A stretch of 64,000 nt of DNA from Laburnicola sp. R22_1 (GCA_014281115.1 JACONQ010000020.1:372001-436000); one strand, 5' to 3'. Shown: positions 44,369-57,365, counted from the first letter of the stretch. Notes: generated from the sequence alone by a model not told the origin. Numbers and translations are program-made.

Positions 44369-45468
44369 TTATCTCCGCCTACTCTTCCAAATCTTCACAA
44401 ATTCAATCTTCTCCTTGACCCCCAAACCCACCCTCTTCACCCGCCCCAACCTCGCCAGATCTTCCCCTACCCGGTCTAGGACCTTATGCTCCTCTCCACT
44501 GGTATTGGTCACTCCATTCAGTCCATTTCGCATATGCGGACTATCCCAAATATTGGTATCGTAGCTATTCACCGCACTCGCTCTATCAAGCTCCGTACCC
44601 GGCGTGTCCAGAGAAGGTGAGTTGTACACGGGGCGAGCGATCCGGACGCGCATCTGGTGCGTAGGCTTGGACAATAGCTTCCAAACCCAATAGATGGCGC
44701 CGCCAGGGACAGGCGTCGTGATATCACCAGGAGTATAGCGTAGACTGATGGGGTAGATCTTCGTCTTCGGGTCGGCGGTCAGGAGGCTCGGGCTAAAGGG
44801 GAGTATGCCCCTGCCGTTCGTCGTCGTGCACTGGGGAAACACACAAATAATCGAGTCGGGGTAGGTTGTAGAAAGCTCCTTCAACTTGACCAGTTTCGTA
44901 CCCTTGGGCGGCTCCAGCTGCGGCATCGAGAAGGCCATGCATATAGCGCCCCAGAGCGTGATGACCTCGACGCCCTTCTCACCAGGCCAACTCCGTGTGA
45001 AGATAGGGCAAAATATGCCGGCGAGGTACAGGGTATCCAACGGACTGGTAAAGCTGCTCGCCACAATGTCACCCCCGCTCGGCAAGCTGCCTGCAGCCTG
45101 CCTATCGGCCAGTCGTCCACGTTTCACGCCATCGACCTGAAGGTCAACCCACCACACGCCTGGGACGGCGAGCATGAACCAGAGGCCGCATTTCTTGACG
45201 ACGGTGGGGGCAGGGAGGAACTCGAGCAGGAGGAAGCACGAGACGGAGAAGAAGGCGAAGGGGGCGAGGCGCAGGACAAAGAGAAGGATGTTGATGGGGG
45301 TCCAGAAGAGAGTCGCGGGGGGTGTAGGGATGGGCAGGAAGGGCGCGATGGCTGTGCCTGTGAATTGGTTAGCTCCTTGTCCTCGTGCGAATATGCACAG
45401 CCCGCAGCCTTGCAGTGGGGTGGGCCGAGCCCTGTACCTTTGTCTCGAAACTGCGAGTATTTCTCCAT
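44369..45468 (-). CDS. LOA1/Vps66-type lysophosphatidic acid acyltransferase
   Basis: Members of this family (yeast LOA1/Vps66) acylate lysophosphatidic acid at the ER and lipid droplets. The model is complement(join(44369..45357, 45438..45468)), 339 aa. Exon 1 encodes MEKYSQFRDK; the 80-bp intron is GT-AG with a CTAAC branch-like motif shortly before the acceptor. A hydrophobic segment follows (ILLFVLRLAPFAFFSVSCFL), then LWFMLAVPGVWWVDLQVDG. SSFTSPLDTLYLA stands where acyltransferases have HX4D, and FPQCTTTNGRGILPF resembles the acyltransferase motif III. The C-terminus is basic (KIWKSRRR). Length fits fungal LOA1-like proteins. The substrate is inferred from the family. The gene starts the GC-rich region 0.3 kb from the copia relic. 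Confidence 0.82.
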
Positions 45469-46605
45469 GCTGCGTGTCTGTCTGTCTGTCTAGGTCGACC
45501 AGTGTCGCTGCTACCTAGCCATGGGCCTCCACGTGTGCCAGTTCAGCTGACAAGAGCAGCGGTGGCGATGTATGCAAGTCGCCCGAATTATCGTTGTGAG
45601 GTGATGACAGAAGCAGAAGCGAGTCATGGGTGCCATTCCACGCGCATGTGAAATTCGCTTGCTGGCGTTCGCCAAGCCAGTCCCCCGGCAACGTGAACGT
45701 GCTTGACAGCTGCTCCACGCTGCCCCGTGCGCCCCGCACATCCTCAGGCTGCAGCTCTTCGGCACAGGTGATTTCGAATATGCAGGTGGAGAGGTGAAAT
45801 GCGGAATATGTATTCGCTGTCTACCCCGCTGGCCCTCTCCTTCCAAGCCTATCTGTACTACAAGCCACTCGCCCTCGCCTCCCCACGAGCTGCCTTTTCA
45901 CTATAATAACTTTAATGAAAATCAAAACAACAAAAGTCCAACTCCACCTCAACCGACAATCTGTCGCGCAGCACCGCGAAGCAACACATGCGTCTTGAAC
46001 GAAGAAAGTCTGGCCAGAAATGCACTCCCAGCCACGCTAGACAAGACGACGAGAAACAAACTGTACAAAGGAAACTTGTGGCAGTTGGTGTATCCCGACC
46101 GGAGCGGGTATACATTAGGAATGCCAAGATTAGGTAGGTAGGTGAGCTCTGCCCGAAACGCCTTCAGCTCCTCCTCTTTCAACAGCCATCCTCTTTGAGC
46201 AAAAAACTAATCGAAATATGTGAATCCTGTGCCGCAGGACGTGAAGGGTAGGTACTTTTGTATAAACAACATCCATCTGCGTTGCTGGCGAGAGCGGAGG
46301 GTATCGTTTGAAAGACTGGAGGGTAGGAGTGAATTGCGCCAACAGCATAGCAACAGAGACCTTGTGGAGAACATGTGTTTCTTCCAACCACGGCCTCCAA
46401 CGACGCTGTATGCATGTGTCCATCCCATTATGCAGATTACAAACTGATTACAAAGGTACAATCTAGAAGGAGAACCCTAGGACATCTCTCTTCTGAAGCG
46501 AAAAGGTATGATTCCGAATCTCAGCTGTGGCCAAGGTTCGAGGTGCGAGGTGAAGTGTAGTGCGGTCGAGATCAACGGTGGGTATCGTATGGGCGACAAA
46601 ACTCC
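45469..46605. other. Intergenic region, no gene seen
   Basis: Contains the upstream region of the acyltransferase gene and the 3' flank of the phosphatase gene. A short (TGTC)n run is at 45476-45491. The open frames here show no recognisable domain and overlap on several strands, so I call none. Confidence 0.5.
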
Positions 46606-48570
46606 CTACAAGGCAACATCAAGCACCAAGCTAACATCGCTGACCTGAGAGCCGGCAAGGTCCTCCAGGACGGGTATCAAATCGAGAAGCTCATTGTCGT
46701 GAGCATCGGAAAACCAGCTGCTGATGGGAACGGCGTGTTGTGGATGGAAGATGTACGACGTGGGCGAGTTGTCAATGATGATGGTATCCTTGAGGTCGCG
46801 ACCGATCTGGGAAAGGTCCTGCACACGATTAGATTGAAGGCGAAACGTTGAGAGGCATTTTCCTTTACCTTGACGTAGTTGCCTTGGTGGTTGTAGCAGC
46901 TCTCTCGGAAAAGACGATGGTGGACAACCCCATGTATGTCTAATTGATCGAGAAGAGGATCGCCGTACTGATAAATGTCAATATGGTTCGCGGACCAATC
47001 GGGATCGCGTACCTTTGAAACAGAGGCCGTGAAGACCACGACCTCGTAGAGCTCACCAACTCTCTTCATGAATTGATCGACGCCTGGGCGCTTGATTACG
47101 TAGACGTTGTGATACTGTCCCTCGATTTCTACAGGAATGGTGAAATCGGCCTGAGCGAGAATCTGAAGATAGGTCAGAATGAAGCAGCTTGCTGCCCAAG
47201 ACTAAACCCACCTTAAAACTACTGTGCACCAACGTTTCGTCTAAATCCAGGACTAGGCACTTCTTCCCCTTGAACTCAGGTCTTAACGGGCCTAGAAGAT
47301 ACTTTTGCTGGGTTTCGGACATGCTCGTATCAGAAGCCTGGTCGCGGACCGCGTTCTGCCGTTGTTCCAGCGGTGGTGGAGGAGGCAGGTCAACCTTGGG
47401 TGGGACTTCGTTCTGGGCTTCATTAGAACTCTCGTCACCTTCGTGTCGAACGTCGGTCGAGGCGAGAGGTACATCATTCATCTCGATATCCTGGTCCTTC
47501 TCCTCTTGCGTATCAGTCCGGTCATGTATTATCTGCTGCTGATCATGAGAGGGTCTCGGCTGCACAGGCGTGGTCCCAGGAGTAGGGCTCTGGACGTTGA
47601 TCTGCGGATGTCCCGTCTGCAAAGTGCCAGGCTGATTTGGTAAAGGAGGAAGCGGCTGTTCTGCTTGCTTCTTAGACGAGCTTCTTGTCACGATCTTGGG
47701 AGGGCCGTCGCTAGATGGCCTCTCGGCCGCACCATCGCTGTGGACCTCGCGGTCTGTGCTCAGTGTCTCACCGGCGTTCTTCTCATCAAGAGGTTCCTTG
47801 GAGTCTGCGGTACTCGACTCAGCCGTGGGGTCGTTCTTTGGCGCTGGCTGCGAGTTGCGCGGCGAGGGTTGGACTTTTTCCACTTTCTTGACATTCTCGG
47901 GTGCTTCGTCGGCTGGGTGAGGGTCCTTGGGCGCAAAGCAGGGCAGGCATGACAGCAGCCCTCCTGATTTTCTCGTTCTGCTCCTCGTCGAGCCTTCGCG
48001 GGTGGCAGCCGCAGGCACGGGCGGCTGCTGCTCTACTTTTTCCGAGGGTGCGGCGTGCTGCGAACGTTTGCTGCTCGCCGTGCTTCCCGCCCGGCGCTTG
48101 CCTAGAAAGCTCCGTTTTGAGCCCCTTCCGATGCTCTCCGAGTCGGCTGCGGTCGCACCGCTCAACCCGGTGCCTGTGGGAGCCTGCTCGTCGTTCGATT
48201 GCGAGTTGGAACGCGGGATGTTGAGGAACGAGCGCTTCTTCTTCGGCTCGCCTTCGGGTGCTGCTGAGGCTGGGGCGCCGTCAAGAGGCTGGGGCGCGGC
48301 TCTCTGCAGGTCGTCAGCCGAGGACGGGCCTCGAGGTGACGGGCGCGGCGACGGGTCTACGGCGTCTGCAGCGGGGGCACCATGGGAGGCTGGCGGTCTG
48401 TTAGCATGGCGTGCACCTGGGGCATGGGTGTGCCGGCGCGGCGGAGGGTGCGCGCGCTACGTACCGGTGCCGTTGGGCTGGTCGGGAGGGACGTCGCTCG
48501 CAGCCGGCTTCGCGATGGACGACTGCTCAGGGGCGGCGGCGGCAGCCTGCGTCGACAGCACGTGGCTCAT
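46606..48570 (-). CDS. Psr1/NIF-type CTD-like phosphatase (HAD family)
   Basis: Serine phosphatase of the FCP1/SCP (NLI-interacting factor) class. Yeast Psr1/Psr2 are plasma-membrane members acting in sodium stress through Msn2. The model is complement(join(46606..46818, 46869..46967, 47013..47162, 47212..48389, 48465..48570)), 581 aa. The introns are 50, 45, 49 and 75 bp, all GT-AG. ATG 48570 starts [19 protein letters not shown] long low-complexity N-terminal half includes a [10 protein letters not shown] cysteine motif that could be lipidated. The catalytic [12 protein letters not shown] (DxDxT) lies near residues 417-428, followed by [33 protein letters not shown] and [14 protein letters not shown] with the HAD lysine and acidic residues in place. 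The choice among Psr1 and other FCP/SCP subfamilies rests on layout. Confidence 0.88.
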
Positions 48571-50847
48571 GGTTGAGCAACGGACCTCAGAGGCGGAGGC
48601 GCAAGCGGAGCGGCGAGATGTTGTGGGTGCGTGTTGGTCGCTCCTTGCGTGCAGTCGCGTGGAGAGGGCGATTGCCTCGTGGGGAGCTGGGCGCGCTGGG
48701 CGAGCTGGCCGGGAGCGCGCAGGCGCAGCGACGGGCGGCTGGCAAAGCCAATGTCGACGGCGACGGGGGCAGGGCGGTGCGCGACAACGGGCGGCGCTCG
48801 CAGAGGTCGCCGAGGGTGCAGACGCGGTGATGGGCGCGGTGAAGGTCTCAGGAGCTCAGGATGGCAGATCGATGAGGCTGGGCTAGCTCGCTAAGAGGCC
48901 GGAAATGAGCACTGTGAGTCCACTCCTATGTATTCACCCCAGCGGCTGCGCTCGTCCTCGGCGAAGCAGGCACAGAAGCTGCGAACACCCCACACCACCG
49001 CCGGCAATGCCTCTCTTAGTAGCTAGAGGAGTCTGGAGACGACGCAACGACAAGAATGGGGTTGCAAGAATGCGACGGGACGTGGTTAGGGGACGCTGGC
49101 GGATGCAGCTGAACGGGACCGGCTGTGGCAAGCCTCTCTTATGGCCTCTGGCACTCCGCTGGCGGCCGCTCGCCTCCTGTACCGCTTCGTCCTAGACACC
49201 TAGCAGCCCGGCCACTTATCCATAATGCACGCATCCATGACAGCAAGCCCGGCCTCGTGGCTGACGTCGCGGCGGCTATTGCCTTGCTTGCAGCAGCCTT
49301 TTGAGGGAGACTCGCCAGGCGCACGCGGAGCATTGAACAACTTTAGCCGTGACTAAGGCAACAGAGTTGAAAGCCCTTAGCGAAATAGTTAATTAAGTAT
49401 TAATTATGAGAGCTCTTAAAATATGAAAATAAAGTTATATAGTAAAATACTTTTTTACACTCTTTTTATTTACTAAGTAAAAGGGTCTACTTTTTTTATT
49501 ATATTATTTAAGATAAAACCCTTTATTATTCTACCTCTGGGTAGTTAATTTAACGCTATATACTATTTACGACAAAAACCTTTATTATTTTGCTCTTAGG
49601 TAGATTAAATAAACACTATATATATAGTAAAATACTTATAAATAGTTTTTACTTTTTACTTTTAAAAACTAAATATCTAATAAATAAAATAGGCTAAAAT
49701 AAATAAGCTTTAAAAAAGCGAAAATTATAAAAACTTACTTAGCTAATAGTAACCTATAGTTATGGTTTAGCTAACAGCCTTGGACGAGGCAGTCAGTCAG
49801 TGCCCCCATTGTCGCAACCTCCAACTCGACGTGGGTGTGCAGCCACAAGCCAAGCCTCGCCTCGTCCCACGGCGGTTGGTCAGAAGCCCATTTGACGACC
49901 CACCACCTAGCATAATCCCCATCATCCCCACCACCGGCGGCAAGCTCATCCACTTCAACCGTATCCCAGTAGTACCGGTAGCCGCATCGATTACTGCACC
50001 TTGCAGAGACGGCCATCGCAGCCGCATTCCATCTCGATTCTCGAACCGTTGTGCCTATCAATAAAGCCCGTCTTTCGACTACAGTGCGCGCATGCCAGCT
50101 TGGTTTGGGCTCTGCCGCTGCATGACGCTTCACGGCTCGTGGCGAGTGCCGATCCATACGCTTCCATGCAAGGGCCCGGTAGTAGAGAAGGTCACGGATC
50201 CAACGTCGAGACGGTGAGGGTGGTGGGGCGTTCGACTACAGGTAGCTGGAGCTTGCTTGAGAACGAACTAATGCTGAGATGGTCCGGAGCATTGAACTAG
50301 TGGGAGGAAGTGTCTACTTCAGAACCGTTGGGTTACGAGTGTGCACGACGCAGTTACGGTCCCGCTTGGTTTCGAGTCACTGAGCCGCAGAGAGTCTTCG
50401 GAGCCAAAAGAGCAATGGTACACAGTAGATAGGTAGCGGGACATGGCGAGTCGATGGTAGGATGGACCAAGACTAAGGATGCACCTCCCTACGTAGAAAT
50501 ATGAAAAATGCGCCTCAAGACTGGCATTACACACTGCATTTGGATTCACACGACTTCTATTTGACTGAATATCTTCTAGTCGTGATTACTAGACCCTGCA
50601 GGGCTGATTTGGCAGTCCTGTATTCACCCCCATATGCCTGCACGGACCACCTGACGCTAGCCGGAATCGAGCTAAACAACAACAGGGATGCGTCTGTTTA
50701 CTTCCGAGTCGCAACCCAAACATGGAGGAGTGCGCATCAACACCACACTGCACCGCCGCCGCCGCCTTTCTGCCCGTCTCGTCGACTTAGCATGTCGCGA
50801 TAATTCTATTTGCTCTTTACGAATTGGCCCAAGTGCATTCGCCCGTC
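48571..50847. other. Intergenic region between phosphatase and kinesin genes
   Basis: GC-rich flanks (48.6-49.3 kb and 49.8-50.8 kb) without a recognisable gene, around an AT-rich scar at 49380-49760. A minus-strand open frame at 50157-49771 (128 codons) shows no known domain and is not called. The right part should contain the kinesin promoter. Confidence 0.5.
49380..49760. repeat. AT-rich RIP-like scar with a duplicated ~60-bp unit
   Basis: About 380 bp whose composition matches the transposon-rich region and not the adjacent genes. Two imperfect copies of about 60 bp (49503-49562 and 49564-49623) share ACCYTTTATTATT and a TAGRTTAAWT-like segment. Probably the remnant of a small repeat; no family can be named. 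Confidence 0.6.
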
Positions 50848-53800
50848 ATGGATCCCGAAACCGAGAACCAGGTATGTGCTCCAGCAGGCACGCAGCGTCG
50901 CCGTCCAAAACTCACCCATGTATTGTAGGCTCTCGCAAAGCCCACGGGCTTGAGGCAGCCGTCCAAATTCCGCATGTTCGACACTCCCCCATCGCCTACT
51001 CCACTCTCCTCGGCGTCAGCAGCACGAGCGAACGGTCTCAGCGAGTTGACAGATGCTGCGGCAAACGCCCGCGGACCCATGGGCCCTCCACCCAACGGAA
51101 GCATCAAGCACAAGCCCAGAGGCCGTAAGAATACTATTGGGCTTTGTCCGGGGACGCCGCTAATGCTCGCAGTTCCCGAGCCGGATGCCAAACAACGCAA
51201 GACGCTCGCACAACGCGCCGGTGAAACGCACAGCAAGATCGCAGCGCCACCTACCTCTCGCTTGGCCAACAATGCATTCAAGAACACAGTCACAAACGGC
51301 ACTCGCACCTTGTCTAATTCTCTCTCGCATGCCTCTTCAAACAGGGCGGCAAGGCATAATTCCGCAAGCTCGTACGGTAGTGTCGGTCCCGGATCAAGAG
51401 CGCCGAGCGCAAATGGCGGGCGACCAAAATCCGCGTACGGTCACGGTCGCAGCAAGTCGCATCATCAAGCCTCTCGTCCAGCGACCTCGATGTCGCAGCA
51501 TGAGGCTGTGGAAGAACCTGATCCCAGAGGTGGGCAACCTTTCTCTATTTCTACGAACCCACACGAGAGTCTGGATATGCTGCATGTACGAAAAAATTCT
51601 ACAAGAGGCTCCAGCACCCCCATGTATTCCCTCGATGTACCCCAAAAGAGGTCTCCTTGGCCGCCTGCGCCGAGGTCGGTCTCATCTCCTTCTTCGCGTC
51701 CCAATAGTTCGACGCTAGATGCTTCTGCCGATACCGACTGCGATGACATCTTGCACGACTTTGGAGCGCTCACCCTGGGCGCTTCACAGACTCAAGTTCG
51801 TCGAAGTCGTATGGGACGTGGAACAGATACTGGCAAGGACTCGGACATTTCTTTAAAGTCACGTCCCCAGTGCTTGCTCCCTCGACCGACACCTACTCAG
51901 TTCATGCCTCCTCCTCCTGTACCTGTCCCAAAAACTCTAACGAGACCGACCACTCCAATCACACCATACTTAAACAAGTGGACTAACGAGCGTTGTCCAG
52001 TGTTCGACGAACAACGGAAAGCGGACGATCAGCGAATAGCGTCTCTAGAGGCCCAATTTACTGCGTTCCAAGAAAAGGTAGAAGTAGATCTTTCACGGGA
52101 GAACACGGAAAAAGGCACACTCAAAGAGTCGATCAAGCTCTATGAGAAAAGAAGTAAGTGCACCGTCGGCCGATTTGATCAGCCCTACTCCGGTCTGACG
52201 ATTTCTGACCAATGTCCAGATGCCGAGCTAGAAGCTAGTTGCGAGGAGTACAAGTTATTGCTGAATGAGCACAAGACTAACGTGGCCGACCTCAAAAGCC
52301 TTCTATCAACCACCAAAATGGAGCTAGAGAATATTGGACGGAGTCATTCTTACGAAGTTGATGACCTTCGCCGGAAGTACCAAAATGAGATGGACGATGT
52401 CGAGATTCGACATAAAAGAGACATGGAGAGATCACGCCAGGACAACAGGGAGATAGCCGACAAGATGGAGCAAGACTTCAAAGCCCAAATTGAGAAGCTT
52501 CTCAAGATGCACAAGGAGGAACTAGAGACAATGGAGAAAAGGTTGAAGACGGAGCTGGAAGATGAAAGGAGCAAGAGACTACGAGAAACACAAGAGATGC
52601 AGGCCGAGTTTACTTTGAAGCTCAGAAATGCAGGCCTGGAAGCCGATACAAAAGAACGCGAGGGTCAACTGTTGCAGGGAGAGTTGACCAACACCAAATC
52701 AGAGTTGGACCGAGAGAGGGCGTTGAAGACCGCGCTCCAAGGCCAGCTCACGGATGCTACCACTAGTAACCTGACGCTAGAGGCTTCGAACAGAGCGATG
52801 AAGGAGAAGATTGACTTTCTAGAATCCGATAGCCAAGCACAATCGCAAGCGTTCAACGACCTACATCGCCGAATGCAGGAGGCTATCGAAGCTGCCGAGC
52901 TTGCCAACGAGAAGCTACGTCAGGAAGAAACTCTGCGGCGCAAGCTTCACAACCAGGTTCAAGAGCTGAAAGGCAACATCAGAGTGATGTGTCGGGTACG
53001 GCCCGCCCACGACTCTGAGACCGATCCTGCGAAAATCGGTTTCCCCGACTCGGACACGGATAGCAAAGAAGTCGCGGTGCAAGGCCCGGAGAAAACAAGT
53101 GCAATGGGCACGAACACTACACAGACATATTCATACTCGTTCGATCGCGTATTCAGTCCGTCGTCGCAAAATGCGGAGGTCTTCGAGGAGATTAGCCAAC
53201 TGGTACAGAGCGCGCTGGATGGCTACAACGTCTGCATTTTCTGCTACGGACAGACCGGCTCGGGAAAGACATACACCATGTCTTCTAGTGATGGCATGAT
53301 CCCTCGTGCCACCGCACAGATATATACCGAAGCCACACGCTTACAGGAGAAGGGCTGGCACTACAAGATGGAGGGTTCGTTCGTCGAAGTATATAACGAA
53401 GCTTACAATGACCTCCTCGGTCGCTCGGAAGACCTTGACAAAAAGAAGGTCGAAGTGCGACACGATGCTGCGAAGAAGCAGACTACGCTGGAGAACGCTG
53501 TGTCTGTCGTCCTTGACTCGCCGGATCGTGTAGAGGAAATCCTCCAGAGAGCAGATAAGAACAGAAGCGTGGCTGCGACAAAGGCCAACATGCGCTCGTC
53601 GCGCTCGCACTCGGTGTTCATCCTGAAGCTGGTGGGTGAGAACAGCATGACGGGCGAAAGGAGCGAAGGCACACTAAATCTCGTCGATCTCGCTGGGTCT
53701 GAACGTCTGGATCACAGCAAGGCGGAAGGCACGCGCCTCAAGGAGACGCAGAATATCAACAAGTCGCTCAGCTGTCTTGGTGACGTGATCAACGCGCTTG

Positions 53801-54075
53801 GCTCGGCGAAGGAGGGCTCGCATATCCCATACAGAAACTCGAGGGTAAGTTTCTTGAGCATTGTAATGACGACACGGCGCATATGCTAATGTTTTTTGTA
53901 GCTCACATATCTCCTCCAATACTCGCTTGGCGGCAACTCGAAGACGCTCATGTTCGTCATGGTCTCCCCTCTGCAGGCCCATCTCCAAGAGACCATTACG
54001 TCGCTCAAGTTTGCGACCAAGGTACACAACACGCACATCGGGACGGCGAAGAAGCAGTCAAAGTCCACGCTCTAG
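50848..54075 (+). CDS. Kinesin-14 (Kar3/KlpA-type C-terminal motor)
   Basis: Minus-end-directed microtubule motor acting in spindle assembly; A. nidulans KlpA and yeast Kar3 are family members. The model is join(50848..50871, 50929..52153, 52220..53844, 53902..54075), 1015 aa, with three GT-AG introns of 57, 66 and 57 bp. The 66-bp intron at 52154-52219 has no stop and keeps frame, so naive translation reads through it. The N-terminal 360 residues are S/P-rich and basic. A long coiled coil runs from about 365 to 660. The neck and motor start at [14 protein letters not shown] (about 665). P-loop GQTGSGKT is near 759, switch [12 protein letters not shown] follows, and switch [12 protein letters not shown] is near 905. 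The motor at the C-terminus with this neck defines kinesin-14. The start is chosen by the first exon MDPETENQ. Confidence 0.95.
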
Positions 54076-55434
54076 AAATTGCCACATGCCACTGTGACTA
54101 GTAATGCCGAGCGTGGGATTATTTTGATGTTTACTGTATTTAATTGGTGTTGGTGCGACTGTTTGAGCTATACTGTCGCTTTGCATATTGGCTGGGGGGT
54201 GGACCTTGACCGATTGATGGCGGGGGTAGGTAGGACGGATGGAATAAATGGGCGGTTGCTTCTTTCCGGTGTTGCGGTCAGCGTTCTGGCGTGTTTGGGT
54301 AATGAACGATACCAAGGAGGGCACGCAAACCTGCACTATACATGCTCTTGTTCAACAACATGCTGTCTTTCTATTCTGTTGGCCCTACTGCACTTGCTCA
54401 GTGTGAGGTTTGTTTCACAGTAACCTTGTGAGCAGATGTAGTGATGGGAATACGATGGAAAACTATGAATAGAATTTGGCCCTGGCTGTTATGTTCACGT
54501 TTTGGTTAGTCTCGTGACTTCACTTGTTGATGACGTCTCGGTAGTGAACACGCTCTCTGCAATACTTGTCCTACTTGCGCCTCTATGGAGGCGGATGGTA
54601 AACGACGGAATGGTGTGGAGTCACTTGCTGTGAATTGGGAATGAGCGTTCAGGGAATGCATTAGCGTTGAGACTGCCATTGCGGGGGCCTAGATAGCGAA
54701 ATTGCGATAGCAGATGAGCTAGCTACACCCGTGGACATGATTGACGACAGGGTGTAGGGAGGGGTTCTAAAGTATCTATGAGCCTTTAATTTGTGAGGTG
54801 AGGTGAGCTTAGAAATTTATAGCAGGTATGCAGTATAACTGAACGGTTATCCCCTTGGGATGAAGTGGATTCGAGCTTCTGTCTGATACCACGGACGGAA
54901 GGTAGCTCTTGGCTGGGTCGAGGGCGGTAAGGTTGTGTTCTTGTACATGGCGTACAAAGGGCTTAATTCTACTGCTGTGTATGGAGTTGAGCAGACAGCT
55001 CTACCGTCGATCCAGCGTACAGCCGCTTCGGGCTTATCTGGCCATGCAATGACGTGATGTGAGGATGGAACCCCCTCAAGAAGAAATGTAGCATGCTCCC
55101 GACTCCCGCGAGCTTTCTTCGGAGCTCAACAGTGCTCAAGGCCATTCCGTAAAATTTCGTCTGACTACCCCCATCCAACGACGGTCGACGCCCACTACGC
55201 CATCGCAGCCGCACACGAAGCCCCTTTCAACTTCTCAAGCCCGCCTTCGTTAGACGCCCGGATTCATCAACGACGGCGTTGAGCCTGTCAACGGAGTCGG
55301 ATCGCTTTCCGTTGCTACATCATCGACCAAGATGCTGCTCTGGTTGAAGCTCTGGAGTAGTCCATCTCGGGAGCCCAAAGGCCTTGGATACCTAGAAACG
55401 AGGAGACGCACATCAGCAGATTGACTCGGTCACG
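54076..55434. other. Intergenic region, no gene seen
   Basis: 3' flanks of two convergent genes (kinesin on plus, secreted protein on minus). Open frames here are short and without recognisable domains. Confidence 0.5.
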
Positions 55435-56407
55435 CTATCCCGTCACGTCCAGTACATTGAACAAATGCGCATAAGAGAGATGGAAAGTGTACTTCGGGTC
55501 CACGTACCAGGCGATGGATGCGACAACCACGTATTCCACAATACTAGTCTGCTGTGCGTTTGTGATGGTGAACGTAGCCGACTGACCCGGTCGACGCGCA
55601 ACAGCGGGTCTCGTGTACGGCCACGCAGGTGGAAGTTGCGACAAAGCCTCTGTTGGCACAGTAGCCGGGGTAGTAGAAGATGCATCTGCTGCTGCTGTGC
55701 CACTTGCCGGCGTAGTTGGTTTGGGCAACAAGCCCGTAGGACGGGACGTGCGTGACGAGAAGGCCGACTCCCACTTATGCACGAGCGCTCTCACGACGAG
55801 GCTATCCTCGTGGCCTAGTGCAAAATACGGCGATAAAAAATCGACAAAGTCGACGATACCCCTGGACAGGAGAAACAGCGAAGGCTCTTCGGTCTGGCAG
55901 AAGTCTTCGACGGTGCTGTTGAAGGTGTTCCATGCCTTTTTGGTGGAGCGGTTGATGTCGGTGCATCTGCGACACCACGGCGTGTACCTGGGCTACGTCA
56001 ACAGACAGCGCCGTCGAAAGCGGTTGGTGCAAGACGTACCGCTCTTTTCGCTTTTTTCGCACACCCGGGGCGCAGAAATCACGGGCGAAACCGTATTCTT
56101 GCGTCCACGGAGGTTGCTGTCGATACAGGTGGTAGTAGTACTTTATCAGTTCAGTGAACATGAGCGTGCAACGGGCCTTCATGTCCCTAGAGGAACATGG
56201 ATGTGTACTCGTCGGAGTACTCGGCGATATCATTGGAGGTGGGGGCCCAGGGCTTGTTATAGTCGTGCTCGGAGTAATACTAGCAGGGATTGTGGAGGTG
56301 ATGATGCTCGTAGCTGTACTAGAGATTATGCTTGTCGTGCTTAGCGGAGATGCGACGGCGAAGCAGAGGGTGTAAGGGATGAGTATGGACAGAAGGTAGT
56401 GAACCAT
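55435..56407 (-). CDS. Predicted secreted Ser/Thr/Pro-rich protein, unrecognised family
   Basis: The model is complement(join(55435..55966, 56040..56407)), 299 aa, with one 73-bp GT-AG intron (GTACGT donor, GCAG acceptor). ATG 56407 gives MVHYLLSILIPYTLCFAVAS, a good signal peptide. A Ser/Thr/Ile/Pro-rich stretch (residues about 20-70) looks suited to O-glycosylation. The remainder has five cysteines in the mature part, including two DFC motifs (DFCAPGV and DFCQTEEP), and a second P/T/A-rich linker before a hydrophobic C-terminal segment (SIVEYVVVASIAWYV). I do not recognise the family. The joined frame keeps continuous codon sense and ends at TAG 55437-55435. A cell-wall or secreted role is inference from the signal peptide only. 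Confidence 0.65.
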
Positions 56408-57365
56408 GATGATACGGTGGTGGCAAGTGAAAAGCCGACACCAGGAGCGCGAAAGGCAAGGAGTGGGCGAGGGAATGATGTTGAGGCAGCAGACTGATTA
56501 TCGCTACGCAAACGGGCGGGATGCAATGGTGGCGAATGGGGTTGCTGTCACCACTGTCACAAAGGGAGCATTGCCCACGGACTGGAGAGGTCAGTCTTGT
56601 TGGGATCAAGCTTTCGTAGACGATACCCAACTTAACGACCGGGAACCCCCTGATCACTGAAACCATCGAGCCATCGAGCCATAGCCGCATAAATGTATGT
56701 GAACTGAGTGGACGCCTACCATGGAGTGAAGTGTGGCCTCGCCTGCAGTTGGAGCCAGACCCGTGATAGAGCGTATGCTCAGGGCGAGTCCACGAGTGTG
56801 AAGAGTCTAGCTTCCAAACGCGCGCACCATTCACAGAAGGTGCGTTTACCAGACGTCTTGCGTGGTAGAAAGGCTCAGCCGTGGCCCCAGCACCCGTGAG
56901 CTCCTCAAACAGAAACCCCCCCTGGACGTGATATTATGGACAGACGGACGTAATCGTACCGGATAATTCGCATGTGAATTTAGTAAAGTGTTCGCTAGCT
57001 CAATCGACATCAGGCCTCCACGAAAATAAGGACAACGGGCAAAATGGGTATGACACAATAACCGCGGCAAAAGTTTTGAATGCAACAGGGGAGTTGCAAG
57101 CTGCTATGCAAGAGGGCATGATGGCCCGGGAGCGACATGATGAGGAAAGACAGTTACCGAATACATACTTCAGAACGGAGGAAAAATGATGCGCAGCATC
57201 TAAAACGGCGAAGAAGAGAAGAAGAGAAGCCGGATAGAAAAGGGGTTACAAAAGGCAAAGCGAAGCCGCCTGGCAAGCGAGGCATCACAGGCGAATGAGT
57301 AGGATAAACAAGCAATGCAGTGAGAAATGGCGCAAAGTGAAAGCGGCCTACCGCCCACGGCGGGC
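56408..57365. other. Intergenic region, no gene seen
   Basis: Upstream region of the secreted-protein gene and 3' flank of the DUF1349 gene, which both lie on the minus strand. No domain recognised in the short open frames. Confidence 0.5.

Noticed and set aside
47927..48886. Long plus-strand open frame (319 codons) over the phosphatase gene
   Set aside because: It is antisense to the low-complexity N-terminal exons of the Psr1-like gene and has no domain of its own.
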